A stretch of 15,807 nt of DNA. Origin: CAZEPJ01 sp964514105. GTDB lineage: Bacteria; Desulfobacterota; Desulfocorpusculales; Desulfocorpusculum. A program made the position numbers and the translations under genes. Below, piece by piece: positions 1-6,943 of the stretch (the first letter of the stretch is position 1; each line of letters opens with the position of its first letter). The notes below the pieces were generated by a model. It saw only the letters and a program-made list of their open reading frames with translations. It was not told the origin of the DNA and did not search any database. The DNA is taken from positions 1 to 15,807 of the forward strand of contig CAZEPJ010000086.1 in assembly GCA_964514105.1 (NCBI GenBank), in the 5' to 3' direction.

Positions 1-342
1 ATGCCCCTCCCCGTGAAAGGGCGACCGTGAAAGGTCCCGGCGGATCGACTCCAACAGCTACCCATCCGACCAGCGGGGCTGGGGACCCCGTCTGCGACCA
101 AGCCCCATGGGTTCTTTCCGACTCCGGCGAAACGACGAGCGAGCAAATCCCACCACATCACAGATCCCCTTCACGCCGTGGCGCCTGGCCGTCACGGGAA
201 AAACCGCAGCGCTAATCTTCTCGAGACCGGGGGCAGCTTACGAACTTGAAAGGAAATGGAGCAAGCCAATCAAAGATTGGGCTCACAATCTACTCACAGC
301 TTGTCGTCCGCTTGGAGGACAGGCTGCCATGAGAAAAAGGGT
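1..342. other. Non-coding end region, no gene supported
   Basis: This stretch lies downstream of the selenoprotein-like gene. Short open frames exist on the plus strand, but none has a ribosome binding site or a recognisable protein. Visible structure is limited. A 10-mer CCGTGAAAGG is repeated at 11-20 and 25-34, and a small hairpin sits at 264-283. The region could be a 3' flank or the start of an intergenic gap that continues outside the window. Confidence 0.5.
264..283 (-). terminator. Weak stem-loop downstream of the selenoprotein-like gene
   Basis: AGCCAATC and GATTGGGCT flank an AAA loop, giving a six-base perfect core stem (CCAATC/GATTGG) that can extend with one bulge. It lies about 60 nt beyond the stop codon of the last gene of the minus-strand cluster. 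No run of T follows it on the minus strand, so a role as an intrinsic terminator is only a guess. Confidence 0.25.
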
Positions 343-1191
343 TTACACAGTTGGGGAGACAGTCCACTTTTGGACCTTAGCCCCTTCGTCCTGGAGCATA
401 TCCGCCACGTCACGCTGATAGCTCTCCCAGCCGAAGGGTTCCTCCCACGCATACGGCAGGTCAACGATTCGGCCCGGTACGCGGGCCGAGGCCAGGACCT
501 GGAGGGCATACTTCAGGATGCCTCTCTGCCCTTGCAGGTCCCCTGGCCTTCCGCACTGTCTGCCCAGGGGGAAATCCACGAAAACCGACCGGGGCGCTTT
601 CACCCGGTCCATCATGTCCCTGCACGAGCCGATGTATACGGTGGGGATGCCGGCCTCCTCGATGCTGCGCGCGATCAGTCCCACGGACTGATGGTCGAGA
701 GGTCAGGCGGCCACCAGGAGCGCACCATCGGCCCCTCCTCTTCTGAGCACGTCCACGATCTTCGGAGCGGTCTCCTGTTGCAGGGCGGTGCGCTTGTACA
801 GCCGCCCCATGCCCAGGGTGACGGCCACGGGAGCCAGCCGGCCGATGACGCACGTCCGTTCCAGATCCTCGAGCCGCCAGAGGGGAAAGACGCAGTTGAG
901 GTCCTGGAGGGCGTCGCGGTGATCGAAGTAATTGTGGTGGAGCTTGAGCCGCTCCCGAGGGGTGTCCCTGGGGATCTCCCGGAAACTCAGGTCATTGACC
1001 GCCCAGGGGTCGAAAGGCTCCTGATCGTCGCGGAAAATGCCGGCAGAGCTGATCAGCCCGATACAGCTCTCCTTGAGGGGTTTGCCGAACGGCGCCCAGG
1101 GAGCCGAGTCGAACTCGGACCACCGATAGGGAGGAAACCCCTGGCTCTGGTACATCTCGTCGAGATGTCTCACGTATTCGATGGGAGGCAT
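343..1191 (-). CDS. GrdB-family selenoprotein with in-frame UGA (Sec163), 282 aa
   Basis: This is a member of the glycine/sarcosine/betaine reductase selenoprotein B family (GRDB-type), in the compact form found outside classical Stickland fermenters; its physiological substrate is unknown. The ATG at 1191 follows AAGGAAGGGG at good spacing and starts MPPIEYVRHLDEMY. The frame runs to TGA at 703-705, resumes in the same frame without a shift, and ends at TAA 343-345. Family-like blocks lie on both sides of the TGA: SFREIPRDTP, NCVFPL and GADGALLVAA before it, and PLDHQSVGLIARSIEEAGIPTV, split here only for description, after it. Relatives as I recall them have Sec or Cys followed by Pro-x-Cys-His-Gln; here the TGA is followed by Pro-Leu-Asp-His-Gln. 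A SECIS-like hairpin sits just downstream. The gene is last in the fatty-acid-type cluster, 99 nt after an acyl-CoA dehydrogenase. The alternative is a genuine stop or a base error in a TGC/TGT codon. Confidence 0.8.
674..692 (-). promoter_or_regulatory. Candidate bacterial SECIS hairpin
   Basis: On the coding (minus) strand ATCAGTCC, GTG, GGACTGAT form a perfect 8-bp stem with a 3-nt loop. The stem starts 10 nt after the TGA at 703-705, and the loop starts with G, 18 nt after the TGA. Bacterial SECIS elements lie inside the coding region immediately 3' of the UGA and carry a conserved G in a small apical loop; in E. coli fdhF the upper stem is about 11 nt from the UGA. The fit is close. Function depends on a SelB/SelC system elsewhere in the genome, which cannot be seen here. 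Confidence 0.72.
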
Positions 1192-1221
1192 GGCAAACCC
1201 CTTCCTTGCAGTCGGATTGGT

Positions 1222-1295
1222 TGTAGCCGCGGCGCTTCGTCGCCGCGCCATTCCACGCCGACGAAGCGGCGTGCCTGCATTGGCAGGCGGCTACA
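1222..1295. repeat. Cloverleaf-like palindromic intergenic element
   Basis: An outer 9-bp stem, TGTAGCCGC (1222-1230) with GCGGCTACA (1287-1295), encloses three hairpins: CGCGGCG/CGCCGCG with loop CTTCGT (1228-1247), CACGCCG/CGGCGTG with loop ACGAAG (1254-1273), and GCCTGC/GCAGGC with loop ATTG (1273-1288). The outer and inner arms share some bases, so not all can form together. The loops of the first two hairpins are exact complements. The element fills most of the 97-nt gap between the dehydrogenase and the selenoprotein-like gene and includes the dehydrogenase stop codon. It looks like a REP/BIME-type or similar dispersed palindrome, and could also act as an intercistronic RNA structure. 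Confidence 0.6.
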
Positions 1296-2427
1296 GCCCC
1301 ATCTCCCGGGCCACCCGTTCCCGATGGAAATCCGCGTCCCCGAAGGCCAGCTCCGCAGCCTTGGCCCGCTTGAAGTAGAGCTGCAGGTCGTGCTCCTCCA
1401 TGAATCCCATGCCGCCCATGACCTGGTGCCCCAATGCCACGATCTGCCGGTACGCCTCGCTCACCCACGCCTTGCACATGGCGGCCTCCAGGTCGAAGGA
1501 AAGTCCTTGGGCGATGCGCCAGCAAGCCTGATGGGTCATGAAGCGGGCCGTGTCCACAAAGGTGAGCATGTTGGCGCAGTGGTGCTGGACGGCCTGGAAG
1601 TACCCCACGGGCCGGCCAAACTGCACCCGCTCCTTGACGTGGGCCACCGCCAGCTCCAGCACTCTTTGGGCGCCCCCGCACATCTCCGCGCACTTGGCCA
1701 CGGCCGCCTTCTTCAAGAGGCTGTGGAGAATGGGCCACGCCTCTCCAGGTTCGCCCAGCAGATTCTCCCTGGACACCGCAACCCCATCCAGGGAGAGCTC
1801 GAACTGCTTGTCCCCGGCCATGGTGCGGAGCGGCTGGATCGCCATCCCCGGATCCTTGGGGTCCAGGAGAAAGAGGCTCACCCCCTCTTCAGGAGCACCC
1901 GACGGATGCCCGGTGCGGGCCGCGCAGATGACGGTCTGGGCCACGTGGGCATCGGGAACGAACAGCTTGGTCCCCGAAAGGACGAACCCATCGCCCCGTG
2001 CGGCGGCTTCCAGGGCGATGCCGTCGGCGCTGTACCTCCCGCTGGCCTCGGTCCACGCCACGGTCACGACGCGCTCGCCCGAGGCGATCCCCGGGAGGAG
2101 GGCGGCCTTCTGCGTCTCCGTGCCCGCCTCCAGAATGGCCAGGGCCCCCAGGACCGACGATGCGAAAAAGGGACCGGGCGCGCAGGCGTATCCCATCTCC
2201 GAAAGGAGCACGGCCAGCTCCACGAAGCCCCCGCCGCATCCCCCGTGGTCCTCGGGGATCAGGATGCCGGTCCAGCCCAGCTCGGCCATCTGCCGCCACA
2301 GGCGTTCGGGACACCCCCCCTCGTCCTCGGCCATCTGACGGACCAGGGCCGTGGGGCATTCCTTGGTGAAGAAAGTGCGGGCGGCGTCCTTGAGGATCTG
2401 CTGCTCCTGAGTAAGGTCATAGTTCAT
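1291..2427 (-). CDS. Acyl-CoA dehydrogenase family protein, 378 aa
   Basis: This flavin-dependent acyl-CoA dehydrogenase subunit probably acts in alpha,beta-desaturation of an acyl-CoA. The start MNYDLTQEQQILKD at 2427 is the standard N-terminal helix of the family; the open frame extends about 99 codons upstream but that part is not family-like. Visible blocks are the central beta domain (AWTEASGRY, SGTKLFVPDAHVA) and the C-terminal helical domain with QFGRPVGYFQAVQH and GHQVMGGMGF. The C-terminus ends in ELAFGDADFHRERVAREMG and lacks the Y-x-GT-x-EIQ motif that holds the catalytic Glu of medium-chain enzymes. A second acyl-CoA dehydrogenase lies directly upstream, so the two may form a heteromeric enzyme like the paired FadE proteins of actinobacterial steroid side-chain degradation. 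The substrate is not known. Its stop codon falls inside the palindromic element. Confidence 0.9.
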   Translation of the reverse strand: MNYDLTQEQQILKDAARTFFTKECPTALVRQMAEDEGGCPERLWRQMAELGWTGILIPEDHGGCGGGFVELAVLLSEMGYACAPGPFFASSVLGALAILEAGTETQKAALLPGIASGERVVTVAWTEASGRYSADGIALEAAARGDGFVLSGTKLFVPDAHVAQTVICAARTGHPSGAPEEGVSLFLLDPKDPGMAIQPLRTMAGDKQFELSLDGVAVSRENLLGEPGEAWPILHSLLKKAAVAKCAEMCGGAQRVLELAVAHVKERVQFGRPVGYFQAVQHHCANMLTFVDTARFMTHQACWRIAQGLSFDLEAAMCKAWVSEAYRQIVALGHQVMGGMGFMEEHDLQLYFKRAKAAELAFGDADFHRERVAREMGL

Positions 2428-2594
2428 GATTCCGTCTCTCTTGTCTGGGTGCTTCTTGGGTATTCCGGACGCAACCCCATCTCCCCGCTGTTGCCCCGTC
2501 GGAAGGGGAGGGAAAAGGGCGGGATCGCGCCCCATCAAACCCGTTTCTCCTCCAACGGTCGGGTCCTCGGCCGAGCAAGGCGAGCGCTCCTTTC
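2428..2594. other. 167-nt gap between the two acyl-CoA dehydrogenase genes
   Basis: Neither a reading frame with a plausible start nor a strong hairpin is seen. On the minus strand only a weak GAGA-type purine stretch precedes the downstream dehydrogenase start at 2427. It could hold a promoter, but none is convincing. Confidence 0.4.
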
Positions 2595-3761
2595 TCACTT
2601 GTGGGGGAGCCCCAGGCCCCGGATGGCGATGATGTTGCGCTGGATCTCCGAGGTCCCGGCGTAGATGGTCTCCACCACGCTCCAGCGGTGGTGGTGCTCC
2701 ACCTTGCCAGCCAGGGGGGCCCACCTGGACCCGGCCTTGAGCTGGCTGCGCAGTCCCAGGACCTCCATTCCGGTGCGAGTGATCCTCTGGGCCACCTCGG
2801 TGGCGAATAGCTTCTGCATGGACGACTGGTAGTTGGGGATCGCCCCCTTGTCCAGCATGTGCGGGAGCTGGTAGTAGAGCAGCTTGGTCACCTCCAGTTC
2901 AATGGCCATCTGAGCCAGTTTCTGCCGGATGAGGGGATCCCTGGACAGGGGCCCGCCCACCGTCTGCGTCTCCCGGGCATACGCCACGATCTCCTCGAAG
3001 AGCCGCCGATACGCCCCTGGGGGGAACATGCGCTCAAAGTCCAGGGCCGCCATGAGGTAATAGAAGCCCCTGTTCTTCTCCCCCACCAGGTTCTCCTTGG
3101 GCACCACCACGTCGTCGTAGTAGACCTCGTTGGTGCGCCATCCCGCCATGGTGATGAGGGGCCGGATGGTGATCCCCGGGCTCTTGAGGTCCACGATCAT
3201 CATGGAGACCCCCTTGTGCCGCGAGGCACCGGGGTCCGTGCGGGCGGCCAGCCAGTGGCAGTCAGCCACGTGGCTGTGGGTGTTGAAGGTCTTCTGGCCG
3301 TTGACCAGGAAGTGATCGCCCCGGTCCTCGGCCCGCATGCTCAGGGCGGAGAGGTCCGAGCCCGCCTGGGGCTCGGTGTAGCCCAGGGCGAACTCCACCT
3401 CTCCCCGGGCGATGGGCACAAGCCACCGTCTCTTGAGATCCTCGCTCCCCACGTGGAGGATGATGGGGCCCGCCATGTGGGCGGCCACGAAGACGCAGGG
3501 GACCATGCCGTAGGCCATCTCGTCCCGGATCATGTAGGTCACCGTGGCCGAGGCCCCCAGCCCCCCGTATTCTGCGGGCCAGTTGGGCGTGAGCCAGCCC
3601 CTGGCCGCCAGCTTCTGGACGAACTGTCGGCCCAGGGGTCCGCCGTAGATCATCCCCAGCTCCCGTGTCTCCTCCAGCATCTCGGGGGTGGCTTCCTGGG
3701 CGATGAACCCTTGCACCTCCCGGCGCAGCCTCTCTTCCTCCGGCGACAACTGGAAATCCAT
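2595..3761 (-). CDS. Acyl-CoA dehydrogenase, 388 aa
   Basis: A full-length acyl-CoA dehydrogenase of normal length for the family. The ATG at 3761 follows GGAGG at about 8 nt and begins MDFQLSPEEERLRREVQ. The FAD/substrate-binding block LGYTEPQAGSD lies at about residues 127-136, followed by VNGQKTFNTHSHVAD in the beta domain. The C-terminal block ETIYAGTSEIQRNIIA (about 364-379) has Ala at the position where medium-chain enzymes carry the catalytic Glu (YEGT), so the base must come from elsewhere, as in isovaleryl/long-chain types, or the chain works with a partner. It resembles actinobacterial FadE-type proteins acting on branched or cyclic acyl-CoAs. It lies 57 nt after the thiolase-fold gene and 167 nt before the second dehydrogenase. 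Class is confident; substrate is unknown. Confidence 0.93.
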   Translation of the reverse strand: MDFQLSPEEERLRREVQGFIAQEATPEMLEETRELGMIYGGPLGRQFVQKLAARGWLTPNWPAEYGGLGASATVTYMIRDEMAYGMVPCVFVAAHMAGPIILHVGSEDLKRRWLVPIARGEVEFALGYTEPQAGSDLSALSMRAEDRGDHFLVNGQKTFNTHSHVADCHWLAARTDPGASRHKGVSMMIVDLKSPGITIRPLITMAGWRTNEVYYDDVVVPKENLVGEKNRGFYYLMAALDFERMFPPGAYRRLFEEIVAYARETQTVGGPLSRDPLIRQKLAQMAIELEVTKLLYYQLPHMLDKGAIPNYQSSMQKLFATEVAQRITRTGMEVLGLRSQLKAGSRWAPLAGKVEHHHRWSVVETIYAGTSEIQRNIIAIRGLGLPHK

Positions 3762-3818
3762 GGTTCGCGCCTCCGTAATCCAGGCCTCCGTTGGTCTTTG
3801 TGCTGGCGGGGCCGGACT

Positions 3819-5003
3819 CTACCGCTTCACGATGACCGAGGAGGCGTTGCCCTGCAGGCCGAAGTTGATGGTGAGGCCCACCCTGGCCCCCTCCACCTGT
3901 CTCGGCCCTGCCTCCCCGCGCACCTGCCAGACCAATTCGCACACCTGGGCGATGGCCTGGGCCGGGACCGCCTCCCCGAAGCAGGCCAATCCCCCGCTGG
4001 GGTTCACGGGGATGCGCCCACCGATGGTCGTCTCCCCATCGCGGAGGAGCCGCTCGGCCTCCCCGGGCGGGCACAGGCCGATGAAGTCGTACCAGTCCAG
4101 TTCATAGGCCGTGCTCAGGTCGTAGACCTCCGCCAGGTCCAGGTCTTCCGGACCGACGCCCGCCTCCTCGTAAGCCCGCCTGGCCACGTGCTCATGATAC
4201 CGCAGTTCGGGCCACCCGGAACTGGACGTGGAGTCCGTGCTGATCCTCGGGATATTGATGATCGCATCGGGGTAGCGGGGGCTCACCGTGGAGATGGCGG
4301 CGATGGTCACGGGTCGGCTCGTGCGCCTGCGGGCGAAGGCCAGGCTGGACAGGACCACGGCCGCCGCGCCGTCGCTGGTGGCGCACAGGTCATAGAGCCT
4401 GAGGGGGTATGCCACCATGGGGGACTTGAGGACCTCCTCCACCGTCAATTCCCTTCGGAAGCGCGCGTGGGGGTTGTGAAGGCCGTGGCGGCTGTTCTTG
4501 ACCTTGACCCGCGCCAGGTCCTCTTGCGTGGTCCCGTGCTCGTGCATCCGCCGCATGGCGTACAGGGCGAAGTACGTGGGGTTCGTCACCCCCATCCGGA
4601 AGCGCAGGTCGTCCAGGTCCTGAGGGTCCCTGGACGCCGGCGGGGCGAAAAAACCCTTGGGCGCCCAATCCGCTCCCATGCACAGGGCCACGTCGCAAAG
4701 CCCGGCCAGGATACGGCTTCGCGCCACATCCATGGCGTACGCCCCCGTGGCGCAGGCGTTGAAGCTGGTGATGGCGGGGATGCCGGTCCAGCCCATCTCC
4801 CCGGCCAGGGTGGAGCCGGCCAGGAGTCCCGGTGTGCCGGAATAGATGGTGGCCCCGGCCGCCACGAACTGGACGTCCCTCCAGTCCAAAGCCGCGTCTG
4901 CCAGGGCGTTGGTCGCTGCCGCGCGGGCGTACTCGATGAAGCTCCGCTCGGGCCACTTGCCCCACGGGTGCATGCCCACGCCCAGGACCGCGACCTCGTT
5001 CAT
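3819..5003 (-). CDS. Thiolase-fold protein (SCP-x/Ltp2-like), 394 aa
   Basis: A thiolase-superfamily protein of the type paired with DUF35 proteins, expected to cleave or condense a beta-ketoacyl-CoA or, in Ltp2-like enzymes, to carry out retro-aldol cleavage. The start at 5003 overlaps the DUF35 stop as ATGA, giving tight coupling and arguing for a complex. The nucleophilic Cys is visible in SFNACATGA (Cys84). The C-terminal block NPSGGLACFGEAVPAQ has Glu (about residue 344) where ordinary thiolases have the His of GHP, and the C-terminal NFGLQGNASS has no Cys in the second catalytic position. The half-retained active site leaves open whether it is a thiolase or an aldolase. Its neighbours, the two acyl-CoA dehydrogenases, place it at the end of a beta-oxidation-like sequence. 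Confidence 0.88.
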   Translation of the reverse strand: MNEVAVLGVGMHPWGKWPERSFIEYARAAATNALADAALDWRDVQFVAAGATIYSGTPGLLAGSTLAGEMGWTGIPAITSFNACATGAYAMDVARSRILAGLCDVALCMGADWAPKGFFAPPASRDPQDLDDLRFRMGVTNPTYFALYAMRRMHEHGTTQEDLARVKVKNSRHGLHNPHARFRRELTVEEVLKSPMVAYPLRLYDLCATSDGAAAVVLSSLAFARRRTSRPVTIAAISTVSPRYPDAIINIPRISTDSTSSSGWPELRYHEHVARRAYEEAGVGPEDLDLAEVYDLSTAYELDWYDFIGLCPPGEAERLLRDGETTIGGRIPVNPSGGLACFGEAVPAQAIAQVCELVWQVRGEAGPRQVEGARVGLTINFGLQGNASSVIVKR

Positions 5004-5473
5004 CCCCCCTCCCCGATGGTCCGCGGTCCCGCCCCTGCGGGCCTCCACTTCCAGACGATGACCTCTGCGCCCGCCGGATCCGTGTGCAGCGGCTCGACCA
5101 CCAGCTCCATCTCCATGCCCACCCGAAGCGCCCCGGGGTCGCAGCCCCGGGCCACCTGCCCCAGGACCATGAGTCCATGGTCCAGGAGTTCCACCACGGC
5201 CACGGCATAGGGCGCAAAGGGCTCGGGAGGGACGTACGGGGGCGGCGGCTGGTAGTGGTTGATGGTCCAGGACCAGAGCCGGCCCCGAGGGCTCAGGCCG
5301 ACCTCCTCCAACTCCCCCCCGCCGCAATCGGGGTTGCGGCAGGCCCCGGCCCTCGGGAAAAAGGCGTCCCCACAGGCCCGGCATCTGTTTCCCAGCAGGC
5401 GCGGTTCATGGGCATCGAGGGTGAACCACCCGTGGACCAGGGGCACCTGCCGGCGTTCCTGGGGCGCCATCAT
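5000..5473 (-). CDS. DUF35 OB-fold/zinc-ribbon protein, 157 aa
   Basis: A small acyl-CoA-associated OB-fold protein with an N-terminal rubredoxin-like zinc ribbon. It has the four Cys of the ribbon in CRACGDAFFPRAGACRNPDC (about residues 30-49), then the OB-fold with GRLWSWTINHYQ and FAPYAVAVVEL. Members of this family bind to and assist thiolases, Ltp2 aldolases or MaoC hydratases. The start is one of two consecutive ATGs (5473 or 5470) preceded by GAGAGGATCTC; the open frame continues upstream but that part is Arg/Pro-rich and not family-like. The stop overlaps the start of the thiolase-fold gene in ATGA, the usual arrangement for partner proteins. Confidence 0.9.
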   Translation of the reverse strand: MMAPQERRQVPLVHGWFTLDAHEPRLLGNRCRACGDAFFPRAGACRNPDCGGGELEEVGLSPRGRLWSWTINHYQPPPPYVPPEPFAPYAVAVVELLDHGLMVLGQVARGCDPGALRVGMEMELVVEPLHTDPAGAEVIVWKWRPAGAGPRTIGEGG

Positions 5474-5527
5474 GAGATCCTCTCGCCCGACGGCCGGGGA
5501 AACGGGGAAACGACGCACACGGCGAAG

Positions 5528-5554
5528 GGGGGCGGGTCTCCGAGGCCCGCCCCC
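5528..5554 (-). terminator. GC stem-loop after the binding-protein gene
   Basis: GGGGGCGGG (5528-5536) and CCCGCCCCC (5546-5554) form a perfect 9-bp stem with a 9-nt loop, 15 nt past the stop of the periplasmic binding-protein gene. No T run follows on the minus strand, so it is more likely an mRNA-stabilising or partially terminating intercistronic hairpin than a full terminator. Such hairpins are common after binding-protein genes, where they allow higher expression than that of downstream genes. Confidence 0.5.
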
Positions 5555-5568
5555 ACTGCGCCGCGATC

Positions 5569-6756
5569 TCACTTCCGGAAGTCAAGGGCCTCGGCGATCT
5601 TCACCCACTTGTCGTTCTTCACCTGGAACATGAGGACGTTGAACGCCCCTTGATGGTTGTCCTTGGTGAAGGTGATGGGGGCCCCGCCGAAGACGTCGTC
5701 CTTCACGGTCCCCATGGTGTCCATGACGTCGATGAGCTTCTCGCGGGTCAGGTCCTTGCCCACCTTCTGGACCGCAAGACAGAAGTGATGGAGTCCCCAA
5801 TACCCCGCGGTTGTGGGAAGATCAGGGGGTTTGCCGAACCAGTCCACGTGCCGCTTGTACCACGTGCGGACGCTTTCCAGGGGGCTGTCGGGATAGGGGT
5901 ACTCCGTCTGGCCGGTGCAGTAGAGCCCATCGGCCGAGGAGCCGGCGTCCTTGAGAATGTTGAGGACCATCTGCTGGTACGCCGGGGTCATGCCGCCCAT
6001 CTCCACGTTCCACCCCATCTTCTTGGCCTCCCGCCACGCACCCACGGTCTCCCGGATCACCGTGGCCAGGACCACGAAGTCCACGTCGGCCTTCCGCAGG
6101 TTGGCGATCTGGGAGCTGAACTCCGTGGCCCCCCGCTTGTACGACTCGGCCGCGGTCAGTTTCAGCTTGTGGACCTCCAGCTGGTCCTCCACCCCCTTCT
6201 TCATGATGGCGCCCATCTCGTCGTCCTGGTACAACAGTCCGAATTTCTTGTACTTCTTGTTCTCCACCATATACTTGATCAGACAGCGGGCCTGGTCGTA
6301 ATAGGGCACGAACCCCAGGTAGCTGTACCGGTCATGGGGCTCGAAGAAGCCCGAGGCCGCGGTCAGAGGGTACATCTGGGGGATCTTCTTGCCCGAGATG
6401 ATGGGTTTGGTGGCCAGGGCCGTGGGGCTCCCCATGTTCCCCACGAAGGCGAAGACCTTGTCGCTGGCGATCATCTTGTTGGTCACCATGATGGCCTTCT
6501 TGGGGTCGTACGAGCTGTCCTCGATGACCAACCGGATCTTCCTGCCGTGGATTCCGCCGGCCTCGTTGACCTCGCGGGCCTTCATCTCCAGGCCCATCTT
6601 CACCTGGACGCCCCACCCCATGATGGGGCCGCTCAGGTCCTGGTGGGATCCGACGACGATCTCGGTGTCGGTCACCCCCTCTTCGCCCCATGCTGGCATT
6701 CCCCCAGGAACGCCCAGAGTCAGGGCCACCAGAGCGATGAACAGCGTCCTCTTCAT
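5569..6756 (-). CDS. Liv-type ABC transporter substrate-binding protein, 395 aa
   Basis: A periplasmic binding protein of the branched-chain amino acid/amide type (Peripla_BP_6), which captures the substrate for the LivHMGF importer encoded just upstream. Residues 1-24 form a signal peptide (Lys-Arg, hydrophobic core, cleavage after PAWG). The mature part opens with TDTEIVVGSHQDLSGPIMGWG, the usual first strand and ligand loop, here with no lipobox Cys. Further family blocks are GRKIRLVIEDSSYDPKKA and FAFVGNMGSPTALA. The start at 6756 has a near-perfect AAGGAGGT Shine-Dalgarno 5 nt away. Such proteins in clusters with CoA ligases often bind aromatic or short acyl acids rather than amino acids, so the ligand here is unknown. 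A repeat-rich 179-nt spacer precedes it and a GC hairpin follows it. Confidence 0.93.
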   Translation of the reverse strand: MKRTLFIALVALTLGVPGGMPAWGEEGVTDTEIVVGSHQDLSGPIMGWGVQVKMGLEMKAREVNEAGGIHGRKIRLVIEDSSYDPKKAIMVTNKMIASDKVFAFVGNMGSPTALATKPIISGKKIPQMYPLTAASGFFEPHDRYSYLGFVPYYDQARCLIKYMVENKKYKKFGLLYQDDEMGAIMKKGVEDQLEVHKLKLTAAESYKRGATEFSSQIANLRKADVDFVVLATVIRETVGAWREAKKMGWNVEMGGMTPAYQQMVLNILKDAGSSADGLYCTGQTEYPYPDSPLESVRTWYKRHVDWFGKPPDLPTTAGYWGLHHFCLAVQKVGKDLTREKLIDVMDTMGTVKDDVFGGAPITFTKDNHQGAFNVLMFQVKNDKWVKIAEALDFRK

Positions 6757-6782
6757 GGTTGACCTCCTTGGTTGAGTTGTGA

Positions 6783-6943
6783 GTGCCTCAAAAGCGCCTA
6801 GAGTTGAGAGTGCCTCGAGTTGAATCCCAAGACGCGGCGTATGTCTCCAGCGTGATTGGAACGCCTTTCAACTCCAGGCACCGTCTTTCCCAACTCTGGC
6901 CACTCCGGACTCCAGGCACTTGCGTTTCACGAACTCTAGGCAC
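6783..6943. repeat. Head-to-head array of 12-mer repeats
   Basis: On the plus strand AACTCCAGGCAC (6870-6881), GACTCCAGGCAC (6908-6919) and AACTCTAGGCAC (6932-6943) are direct copies, with a degenerate copy AACTCTGGCCAC at 6892-6903. GCGCCTAGAGTT (6794-6805) and GTGCCTCGAGTT (6810-6821) are inverted copies, and a half copy GTGCCTCA is at 6783-6790. The opposed groups can pair to form long imperfect stems around the 48-nt centre. The last direct copy runs into the 3' end of the CoA ligase gene. The array occupies the spacer ahead of the binding-protein gene. Confidence 0.7.

Noticed and set aside
27..418. Short plus-strand open frames near the left edge
   Set aside because: No ribosome binding site, no recognisable protein, and composition like the surrounding shadow frames.
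343..1191. Reading the GrdB-like gene as a pseudogene broken by a nonsense mutation
   Set aside because: The only interruption is a TGA at the family's known Sec/Cys site, the frame is otherwise intact, and a SECIS-like stem follows. It remains the main alternative if sel genes are absent.
1222..1295. tRNA-like cloverleaf
   Set aside because: The shape is suggestive, but there is no T-loop GTTCRA-type motif, no proper anticodon arm and no acceptor geometry.
256..2664. Very long open frame on the plus strand opposite the selenoprotein-like and dehydrogenase genes
   Set aside because: It is antisense to clear protein families, has no recognisable domains, and is rich in His, Gly, Pro and Arg as expected of a shadow frame in GC-rich DNA.
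2859..5210. Long plus-strand open frame opposite the second dehydrogenase and thiolase-fold genes
   Set aside because: Shadow of the minus-strand genes; low-complexity His/Gly/Pro composition and no family signature.
5528..5554. Full intrinsic terminator that would split the cluster
   Set aside because: The stem is strong, but no T run follows on the transcribed strand, and the DUF35 gene starts about 55 nt later in the same direction.
6794..6943. CRISPR array
   Set aside because: Repeats are only 12 nt, occur in both orientations, and the spacers are short and uneven.
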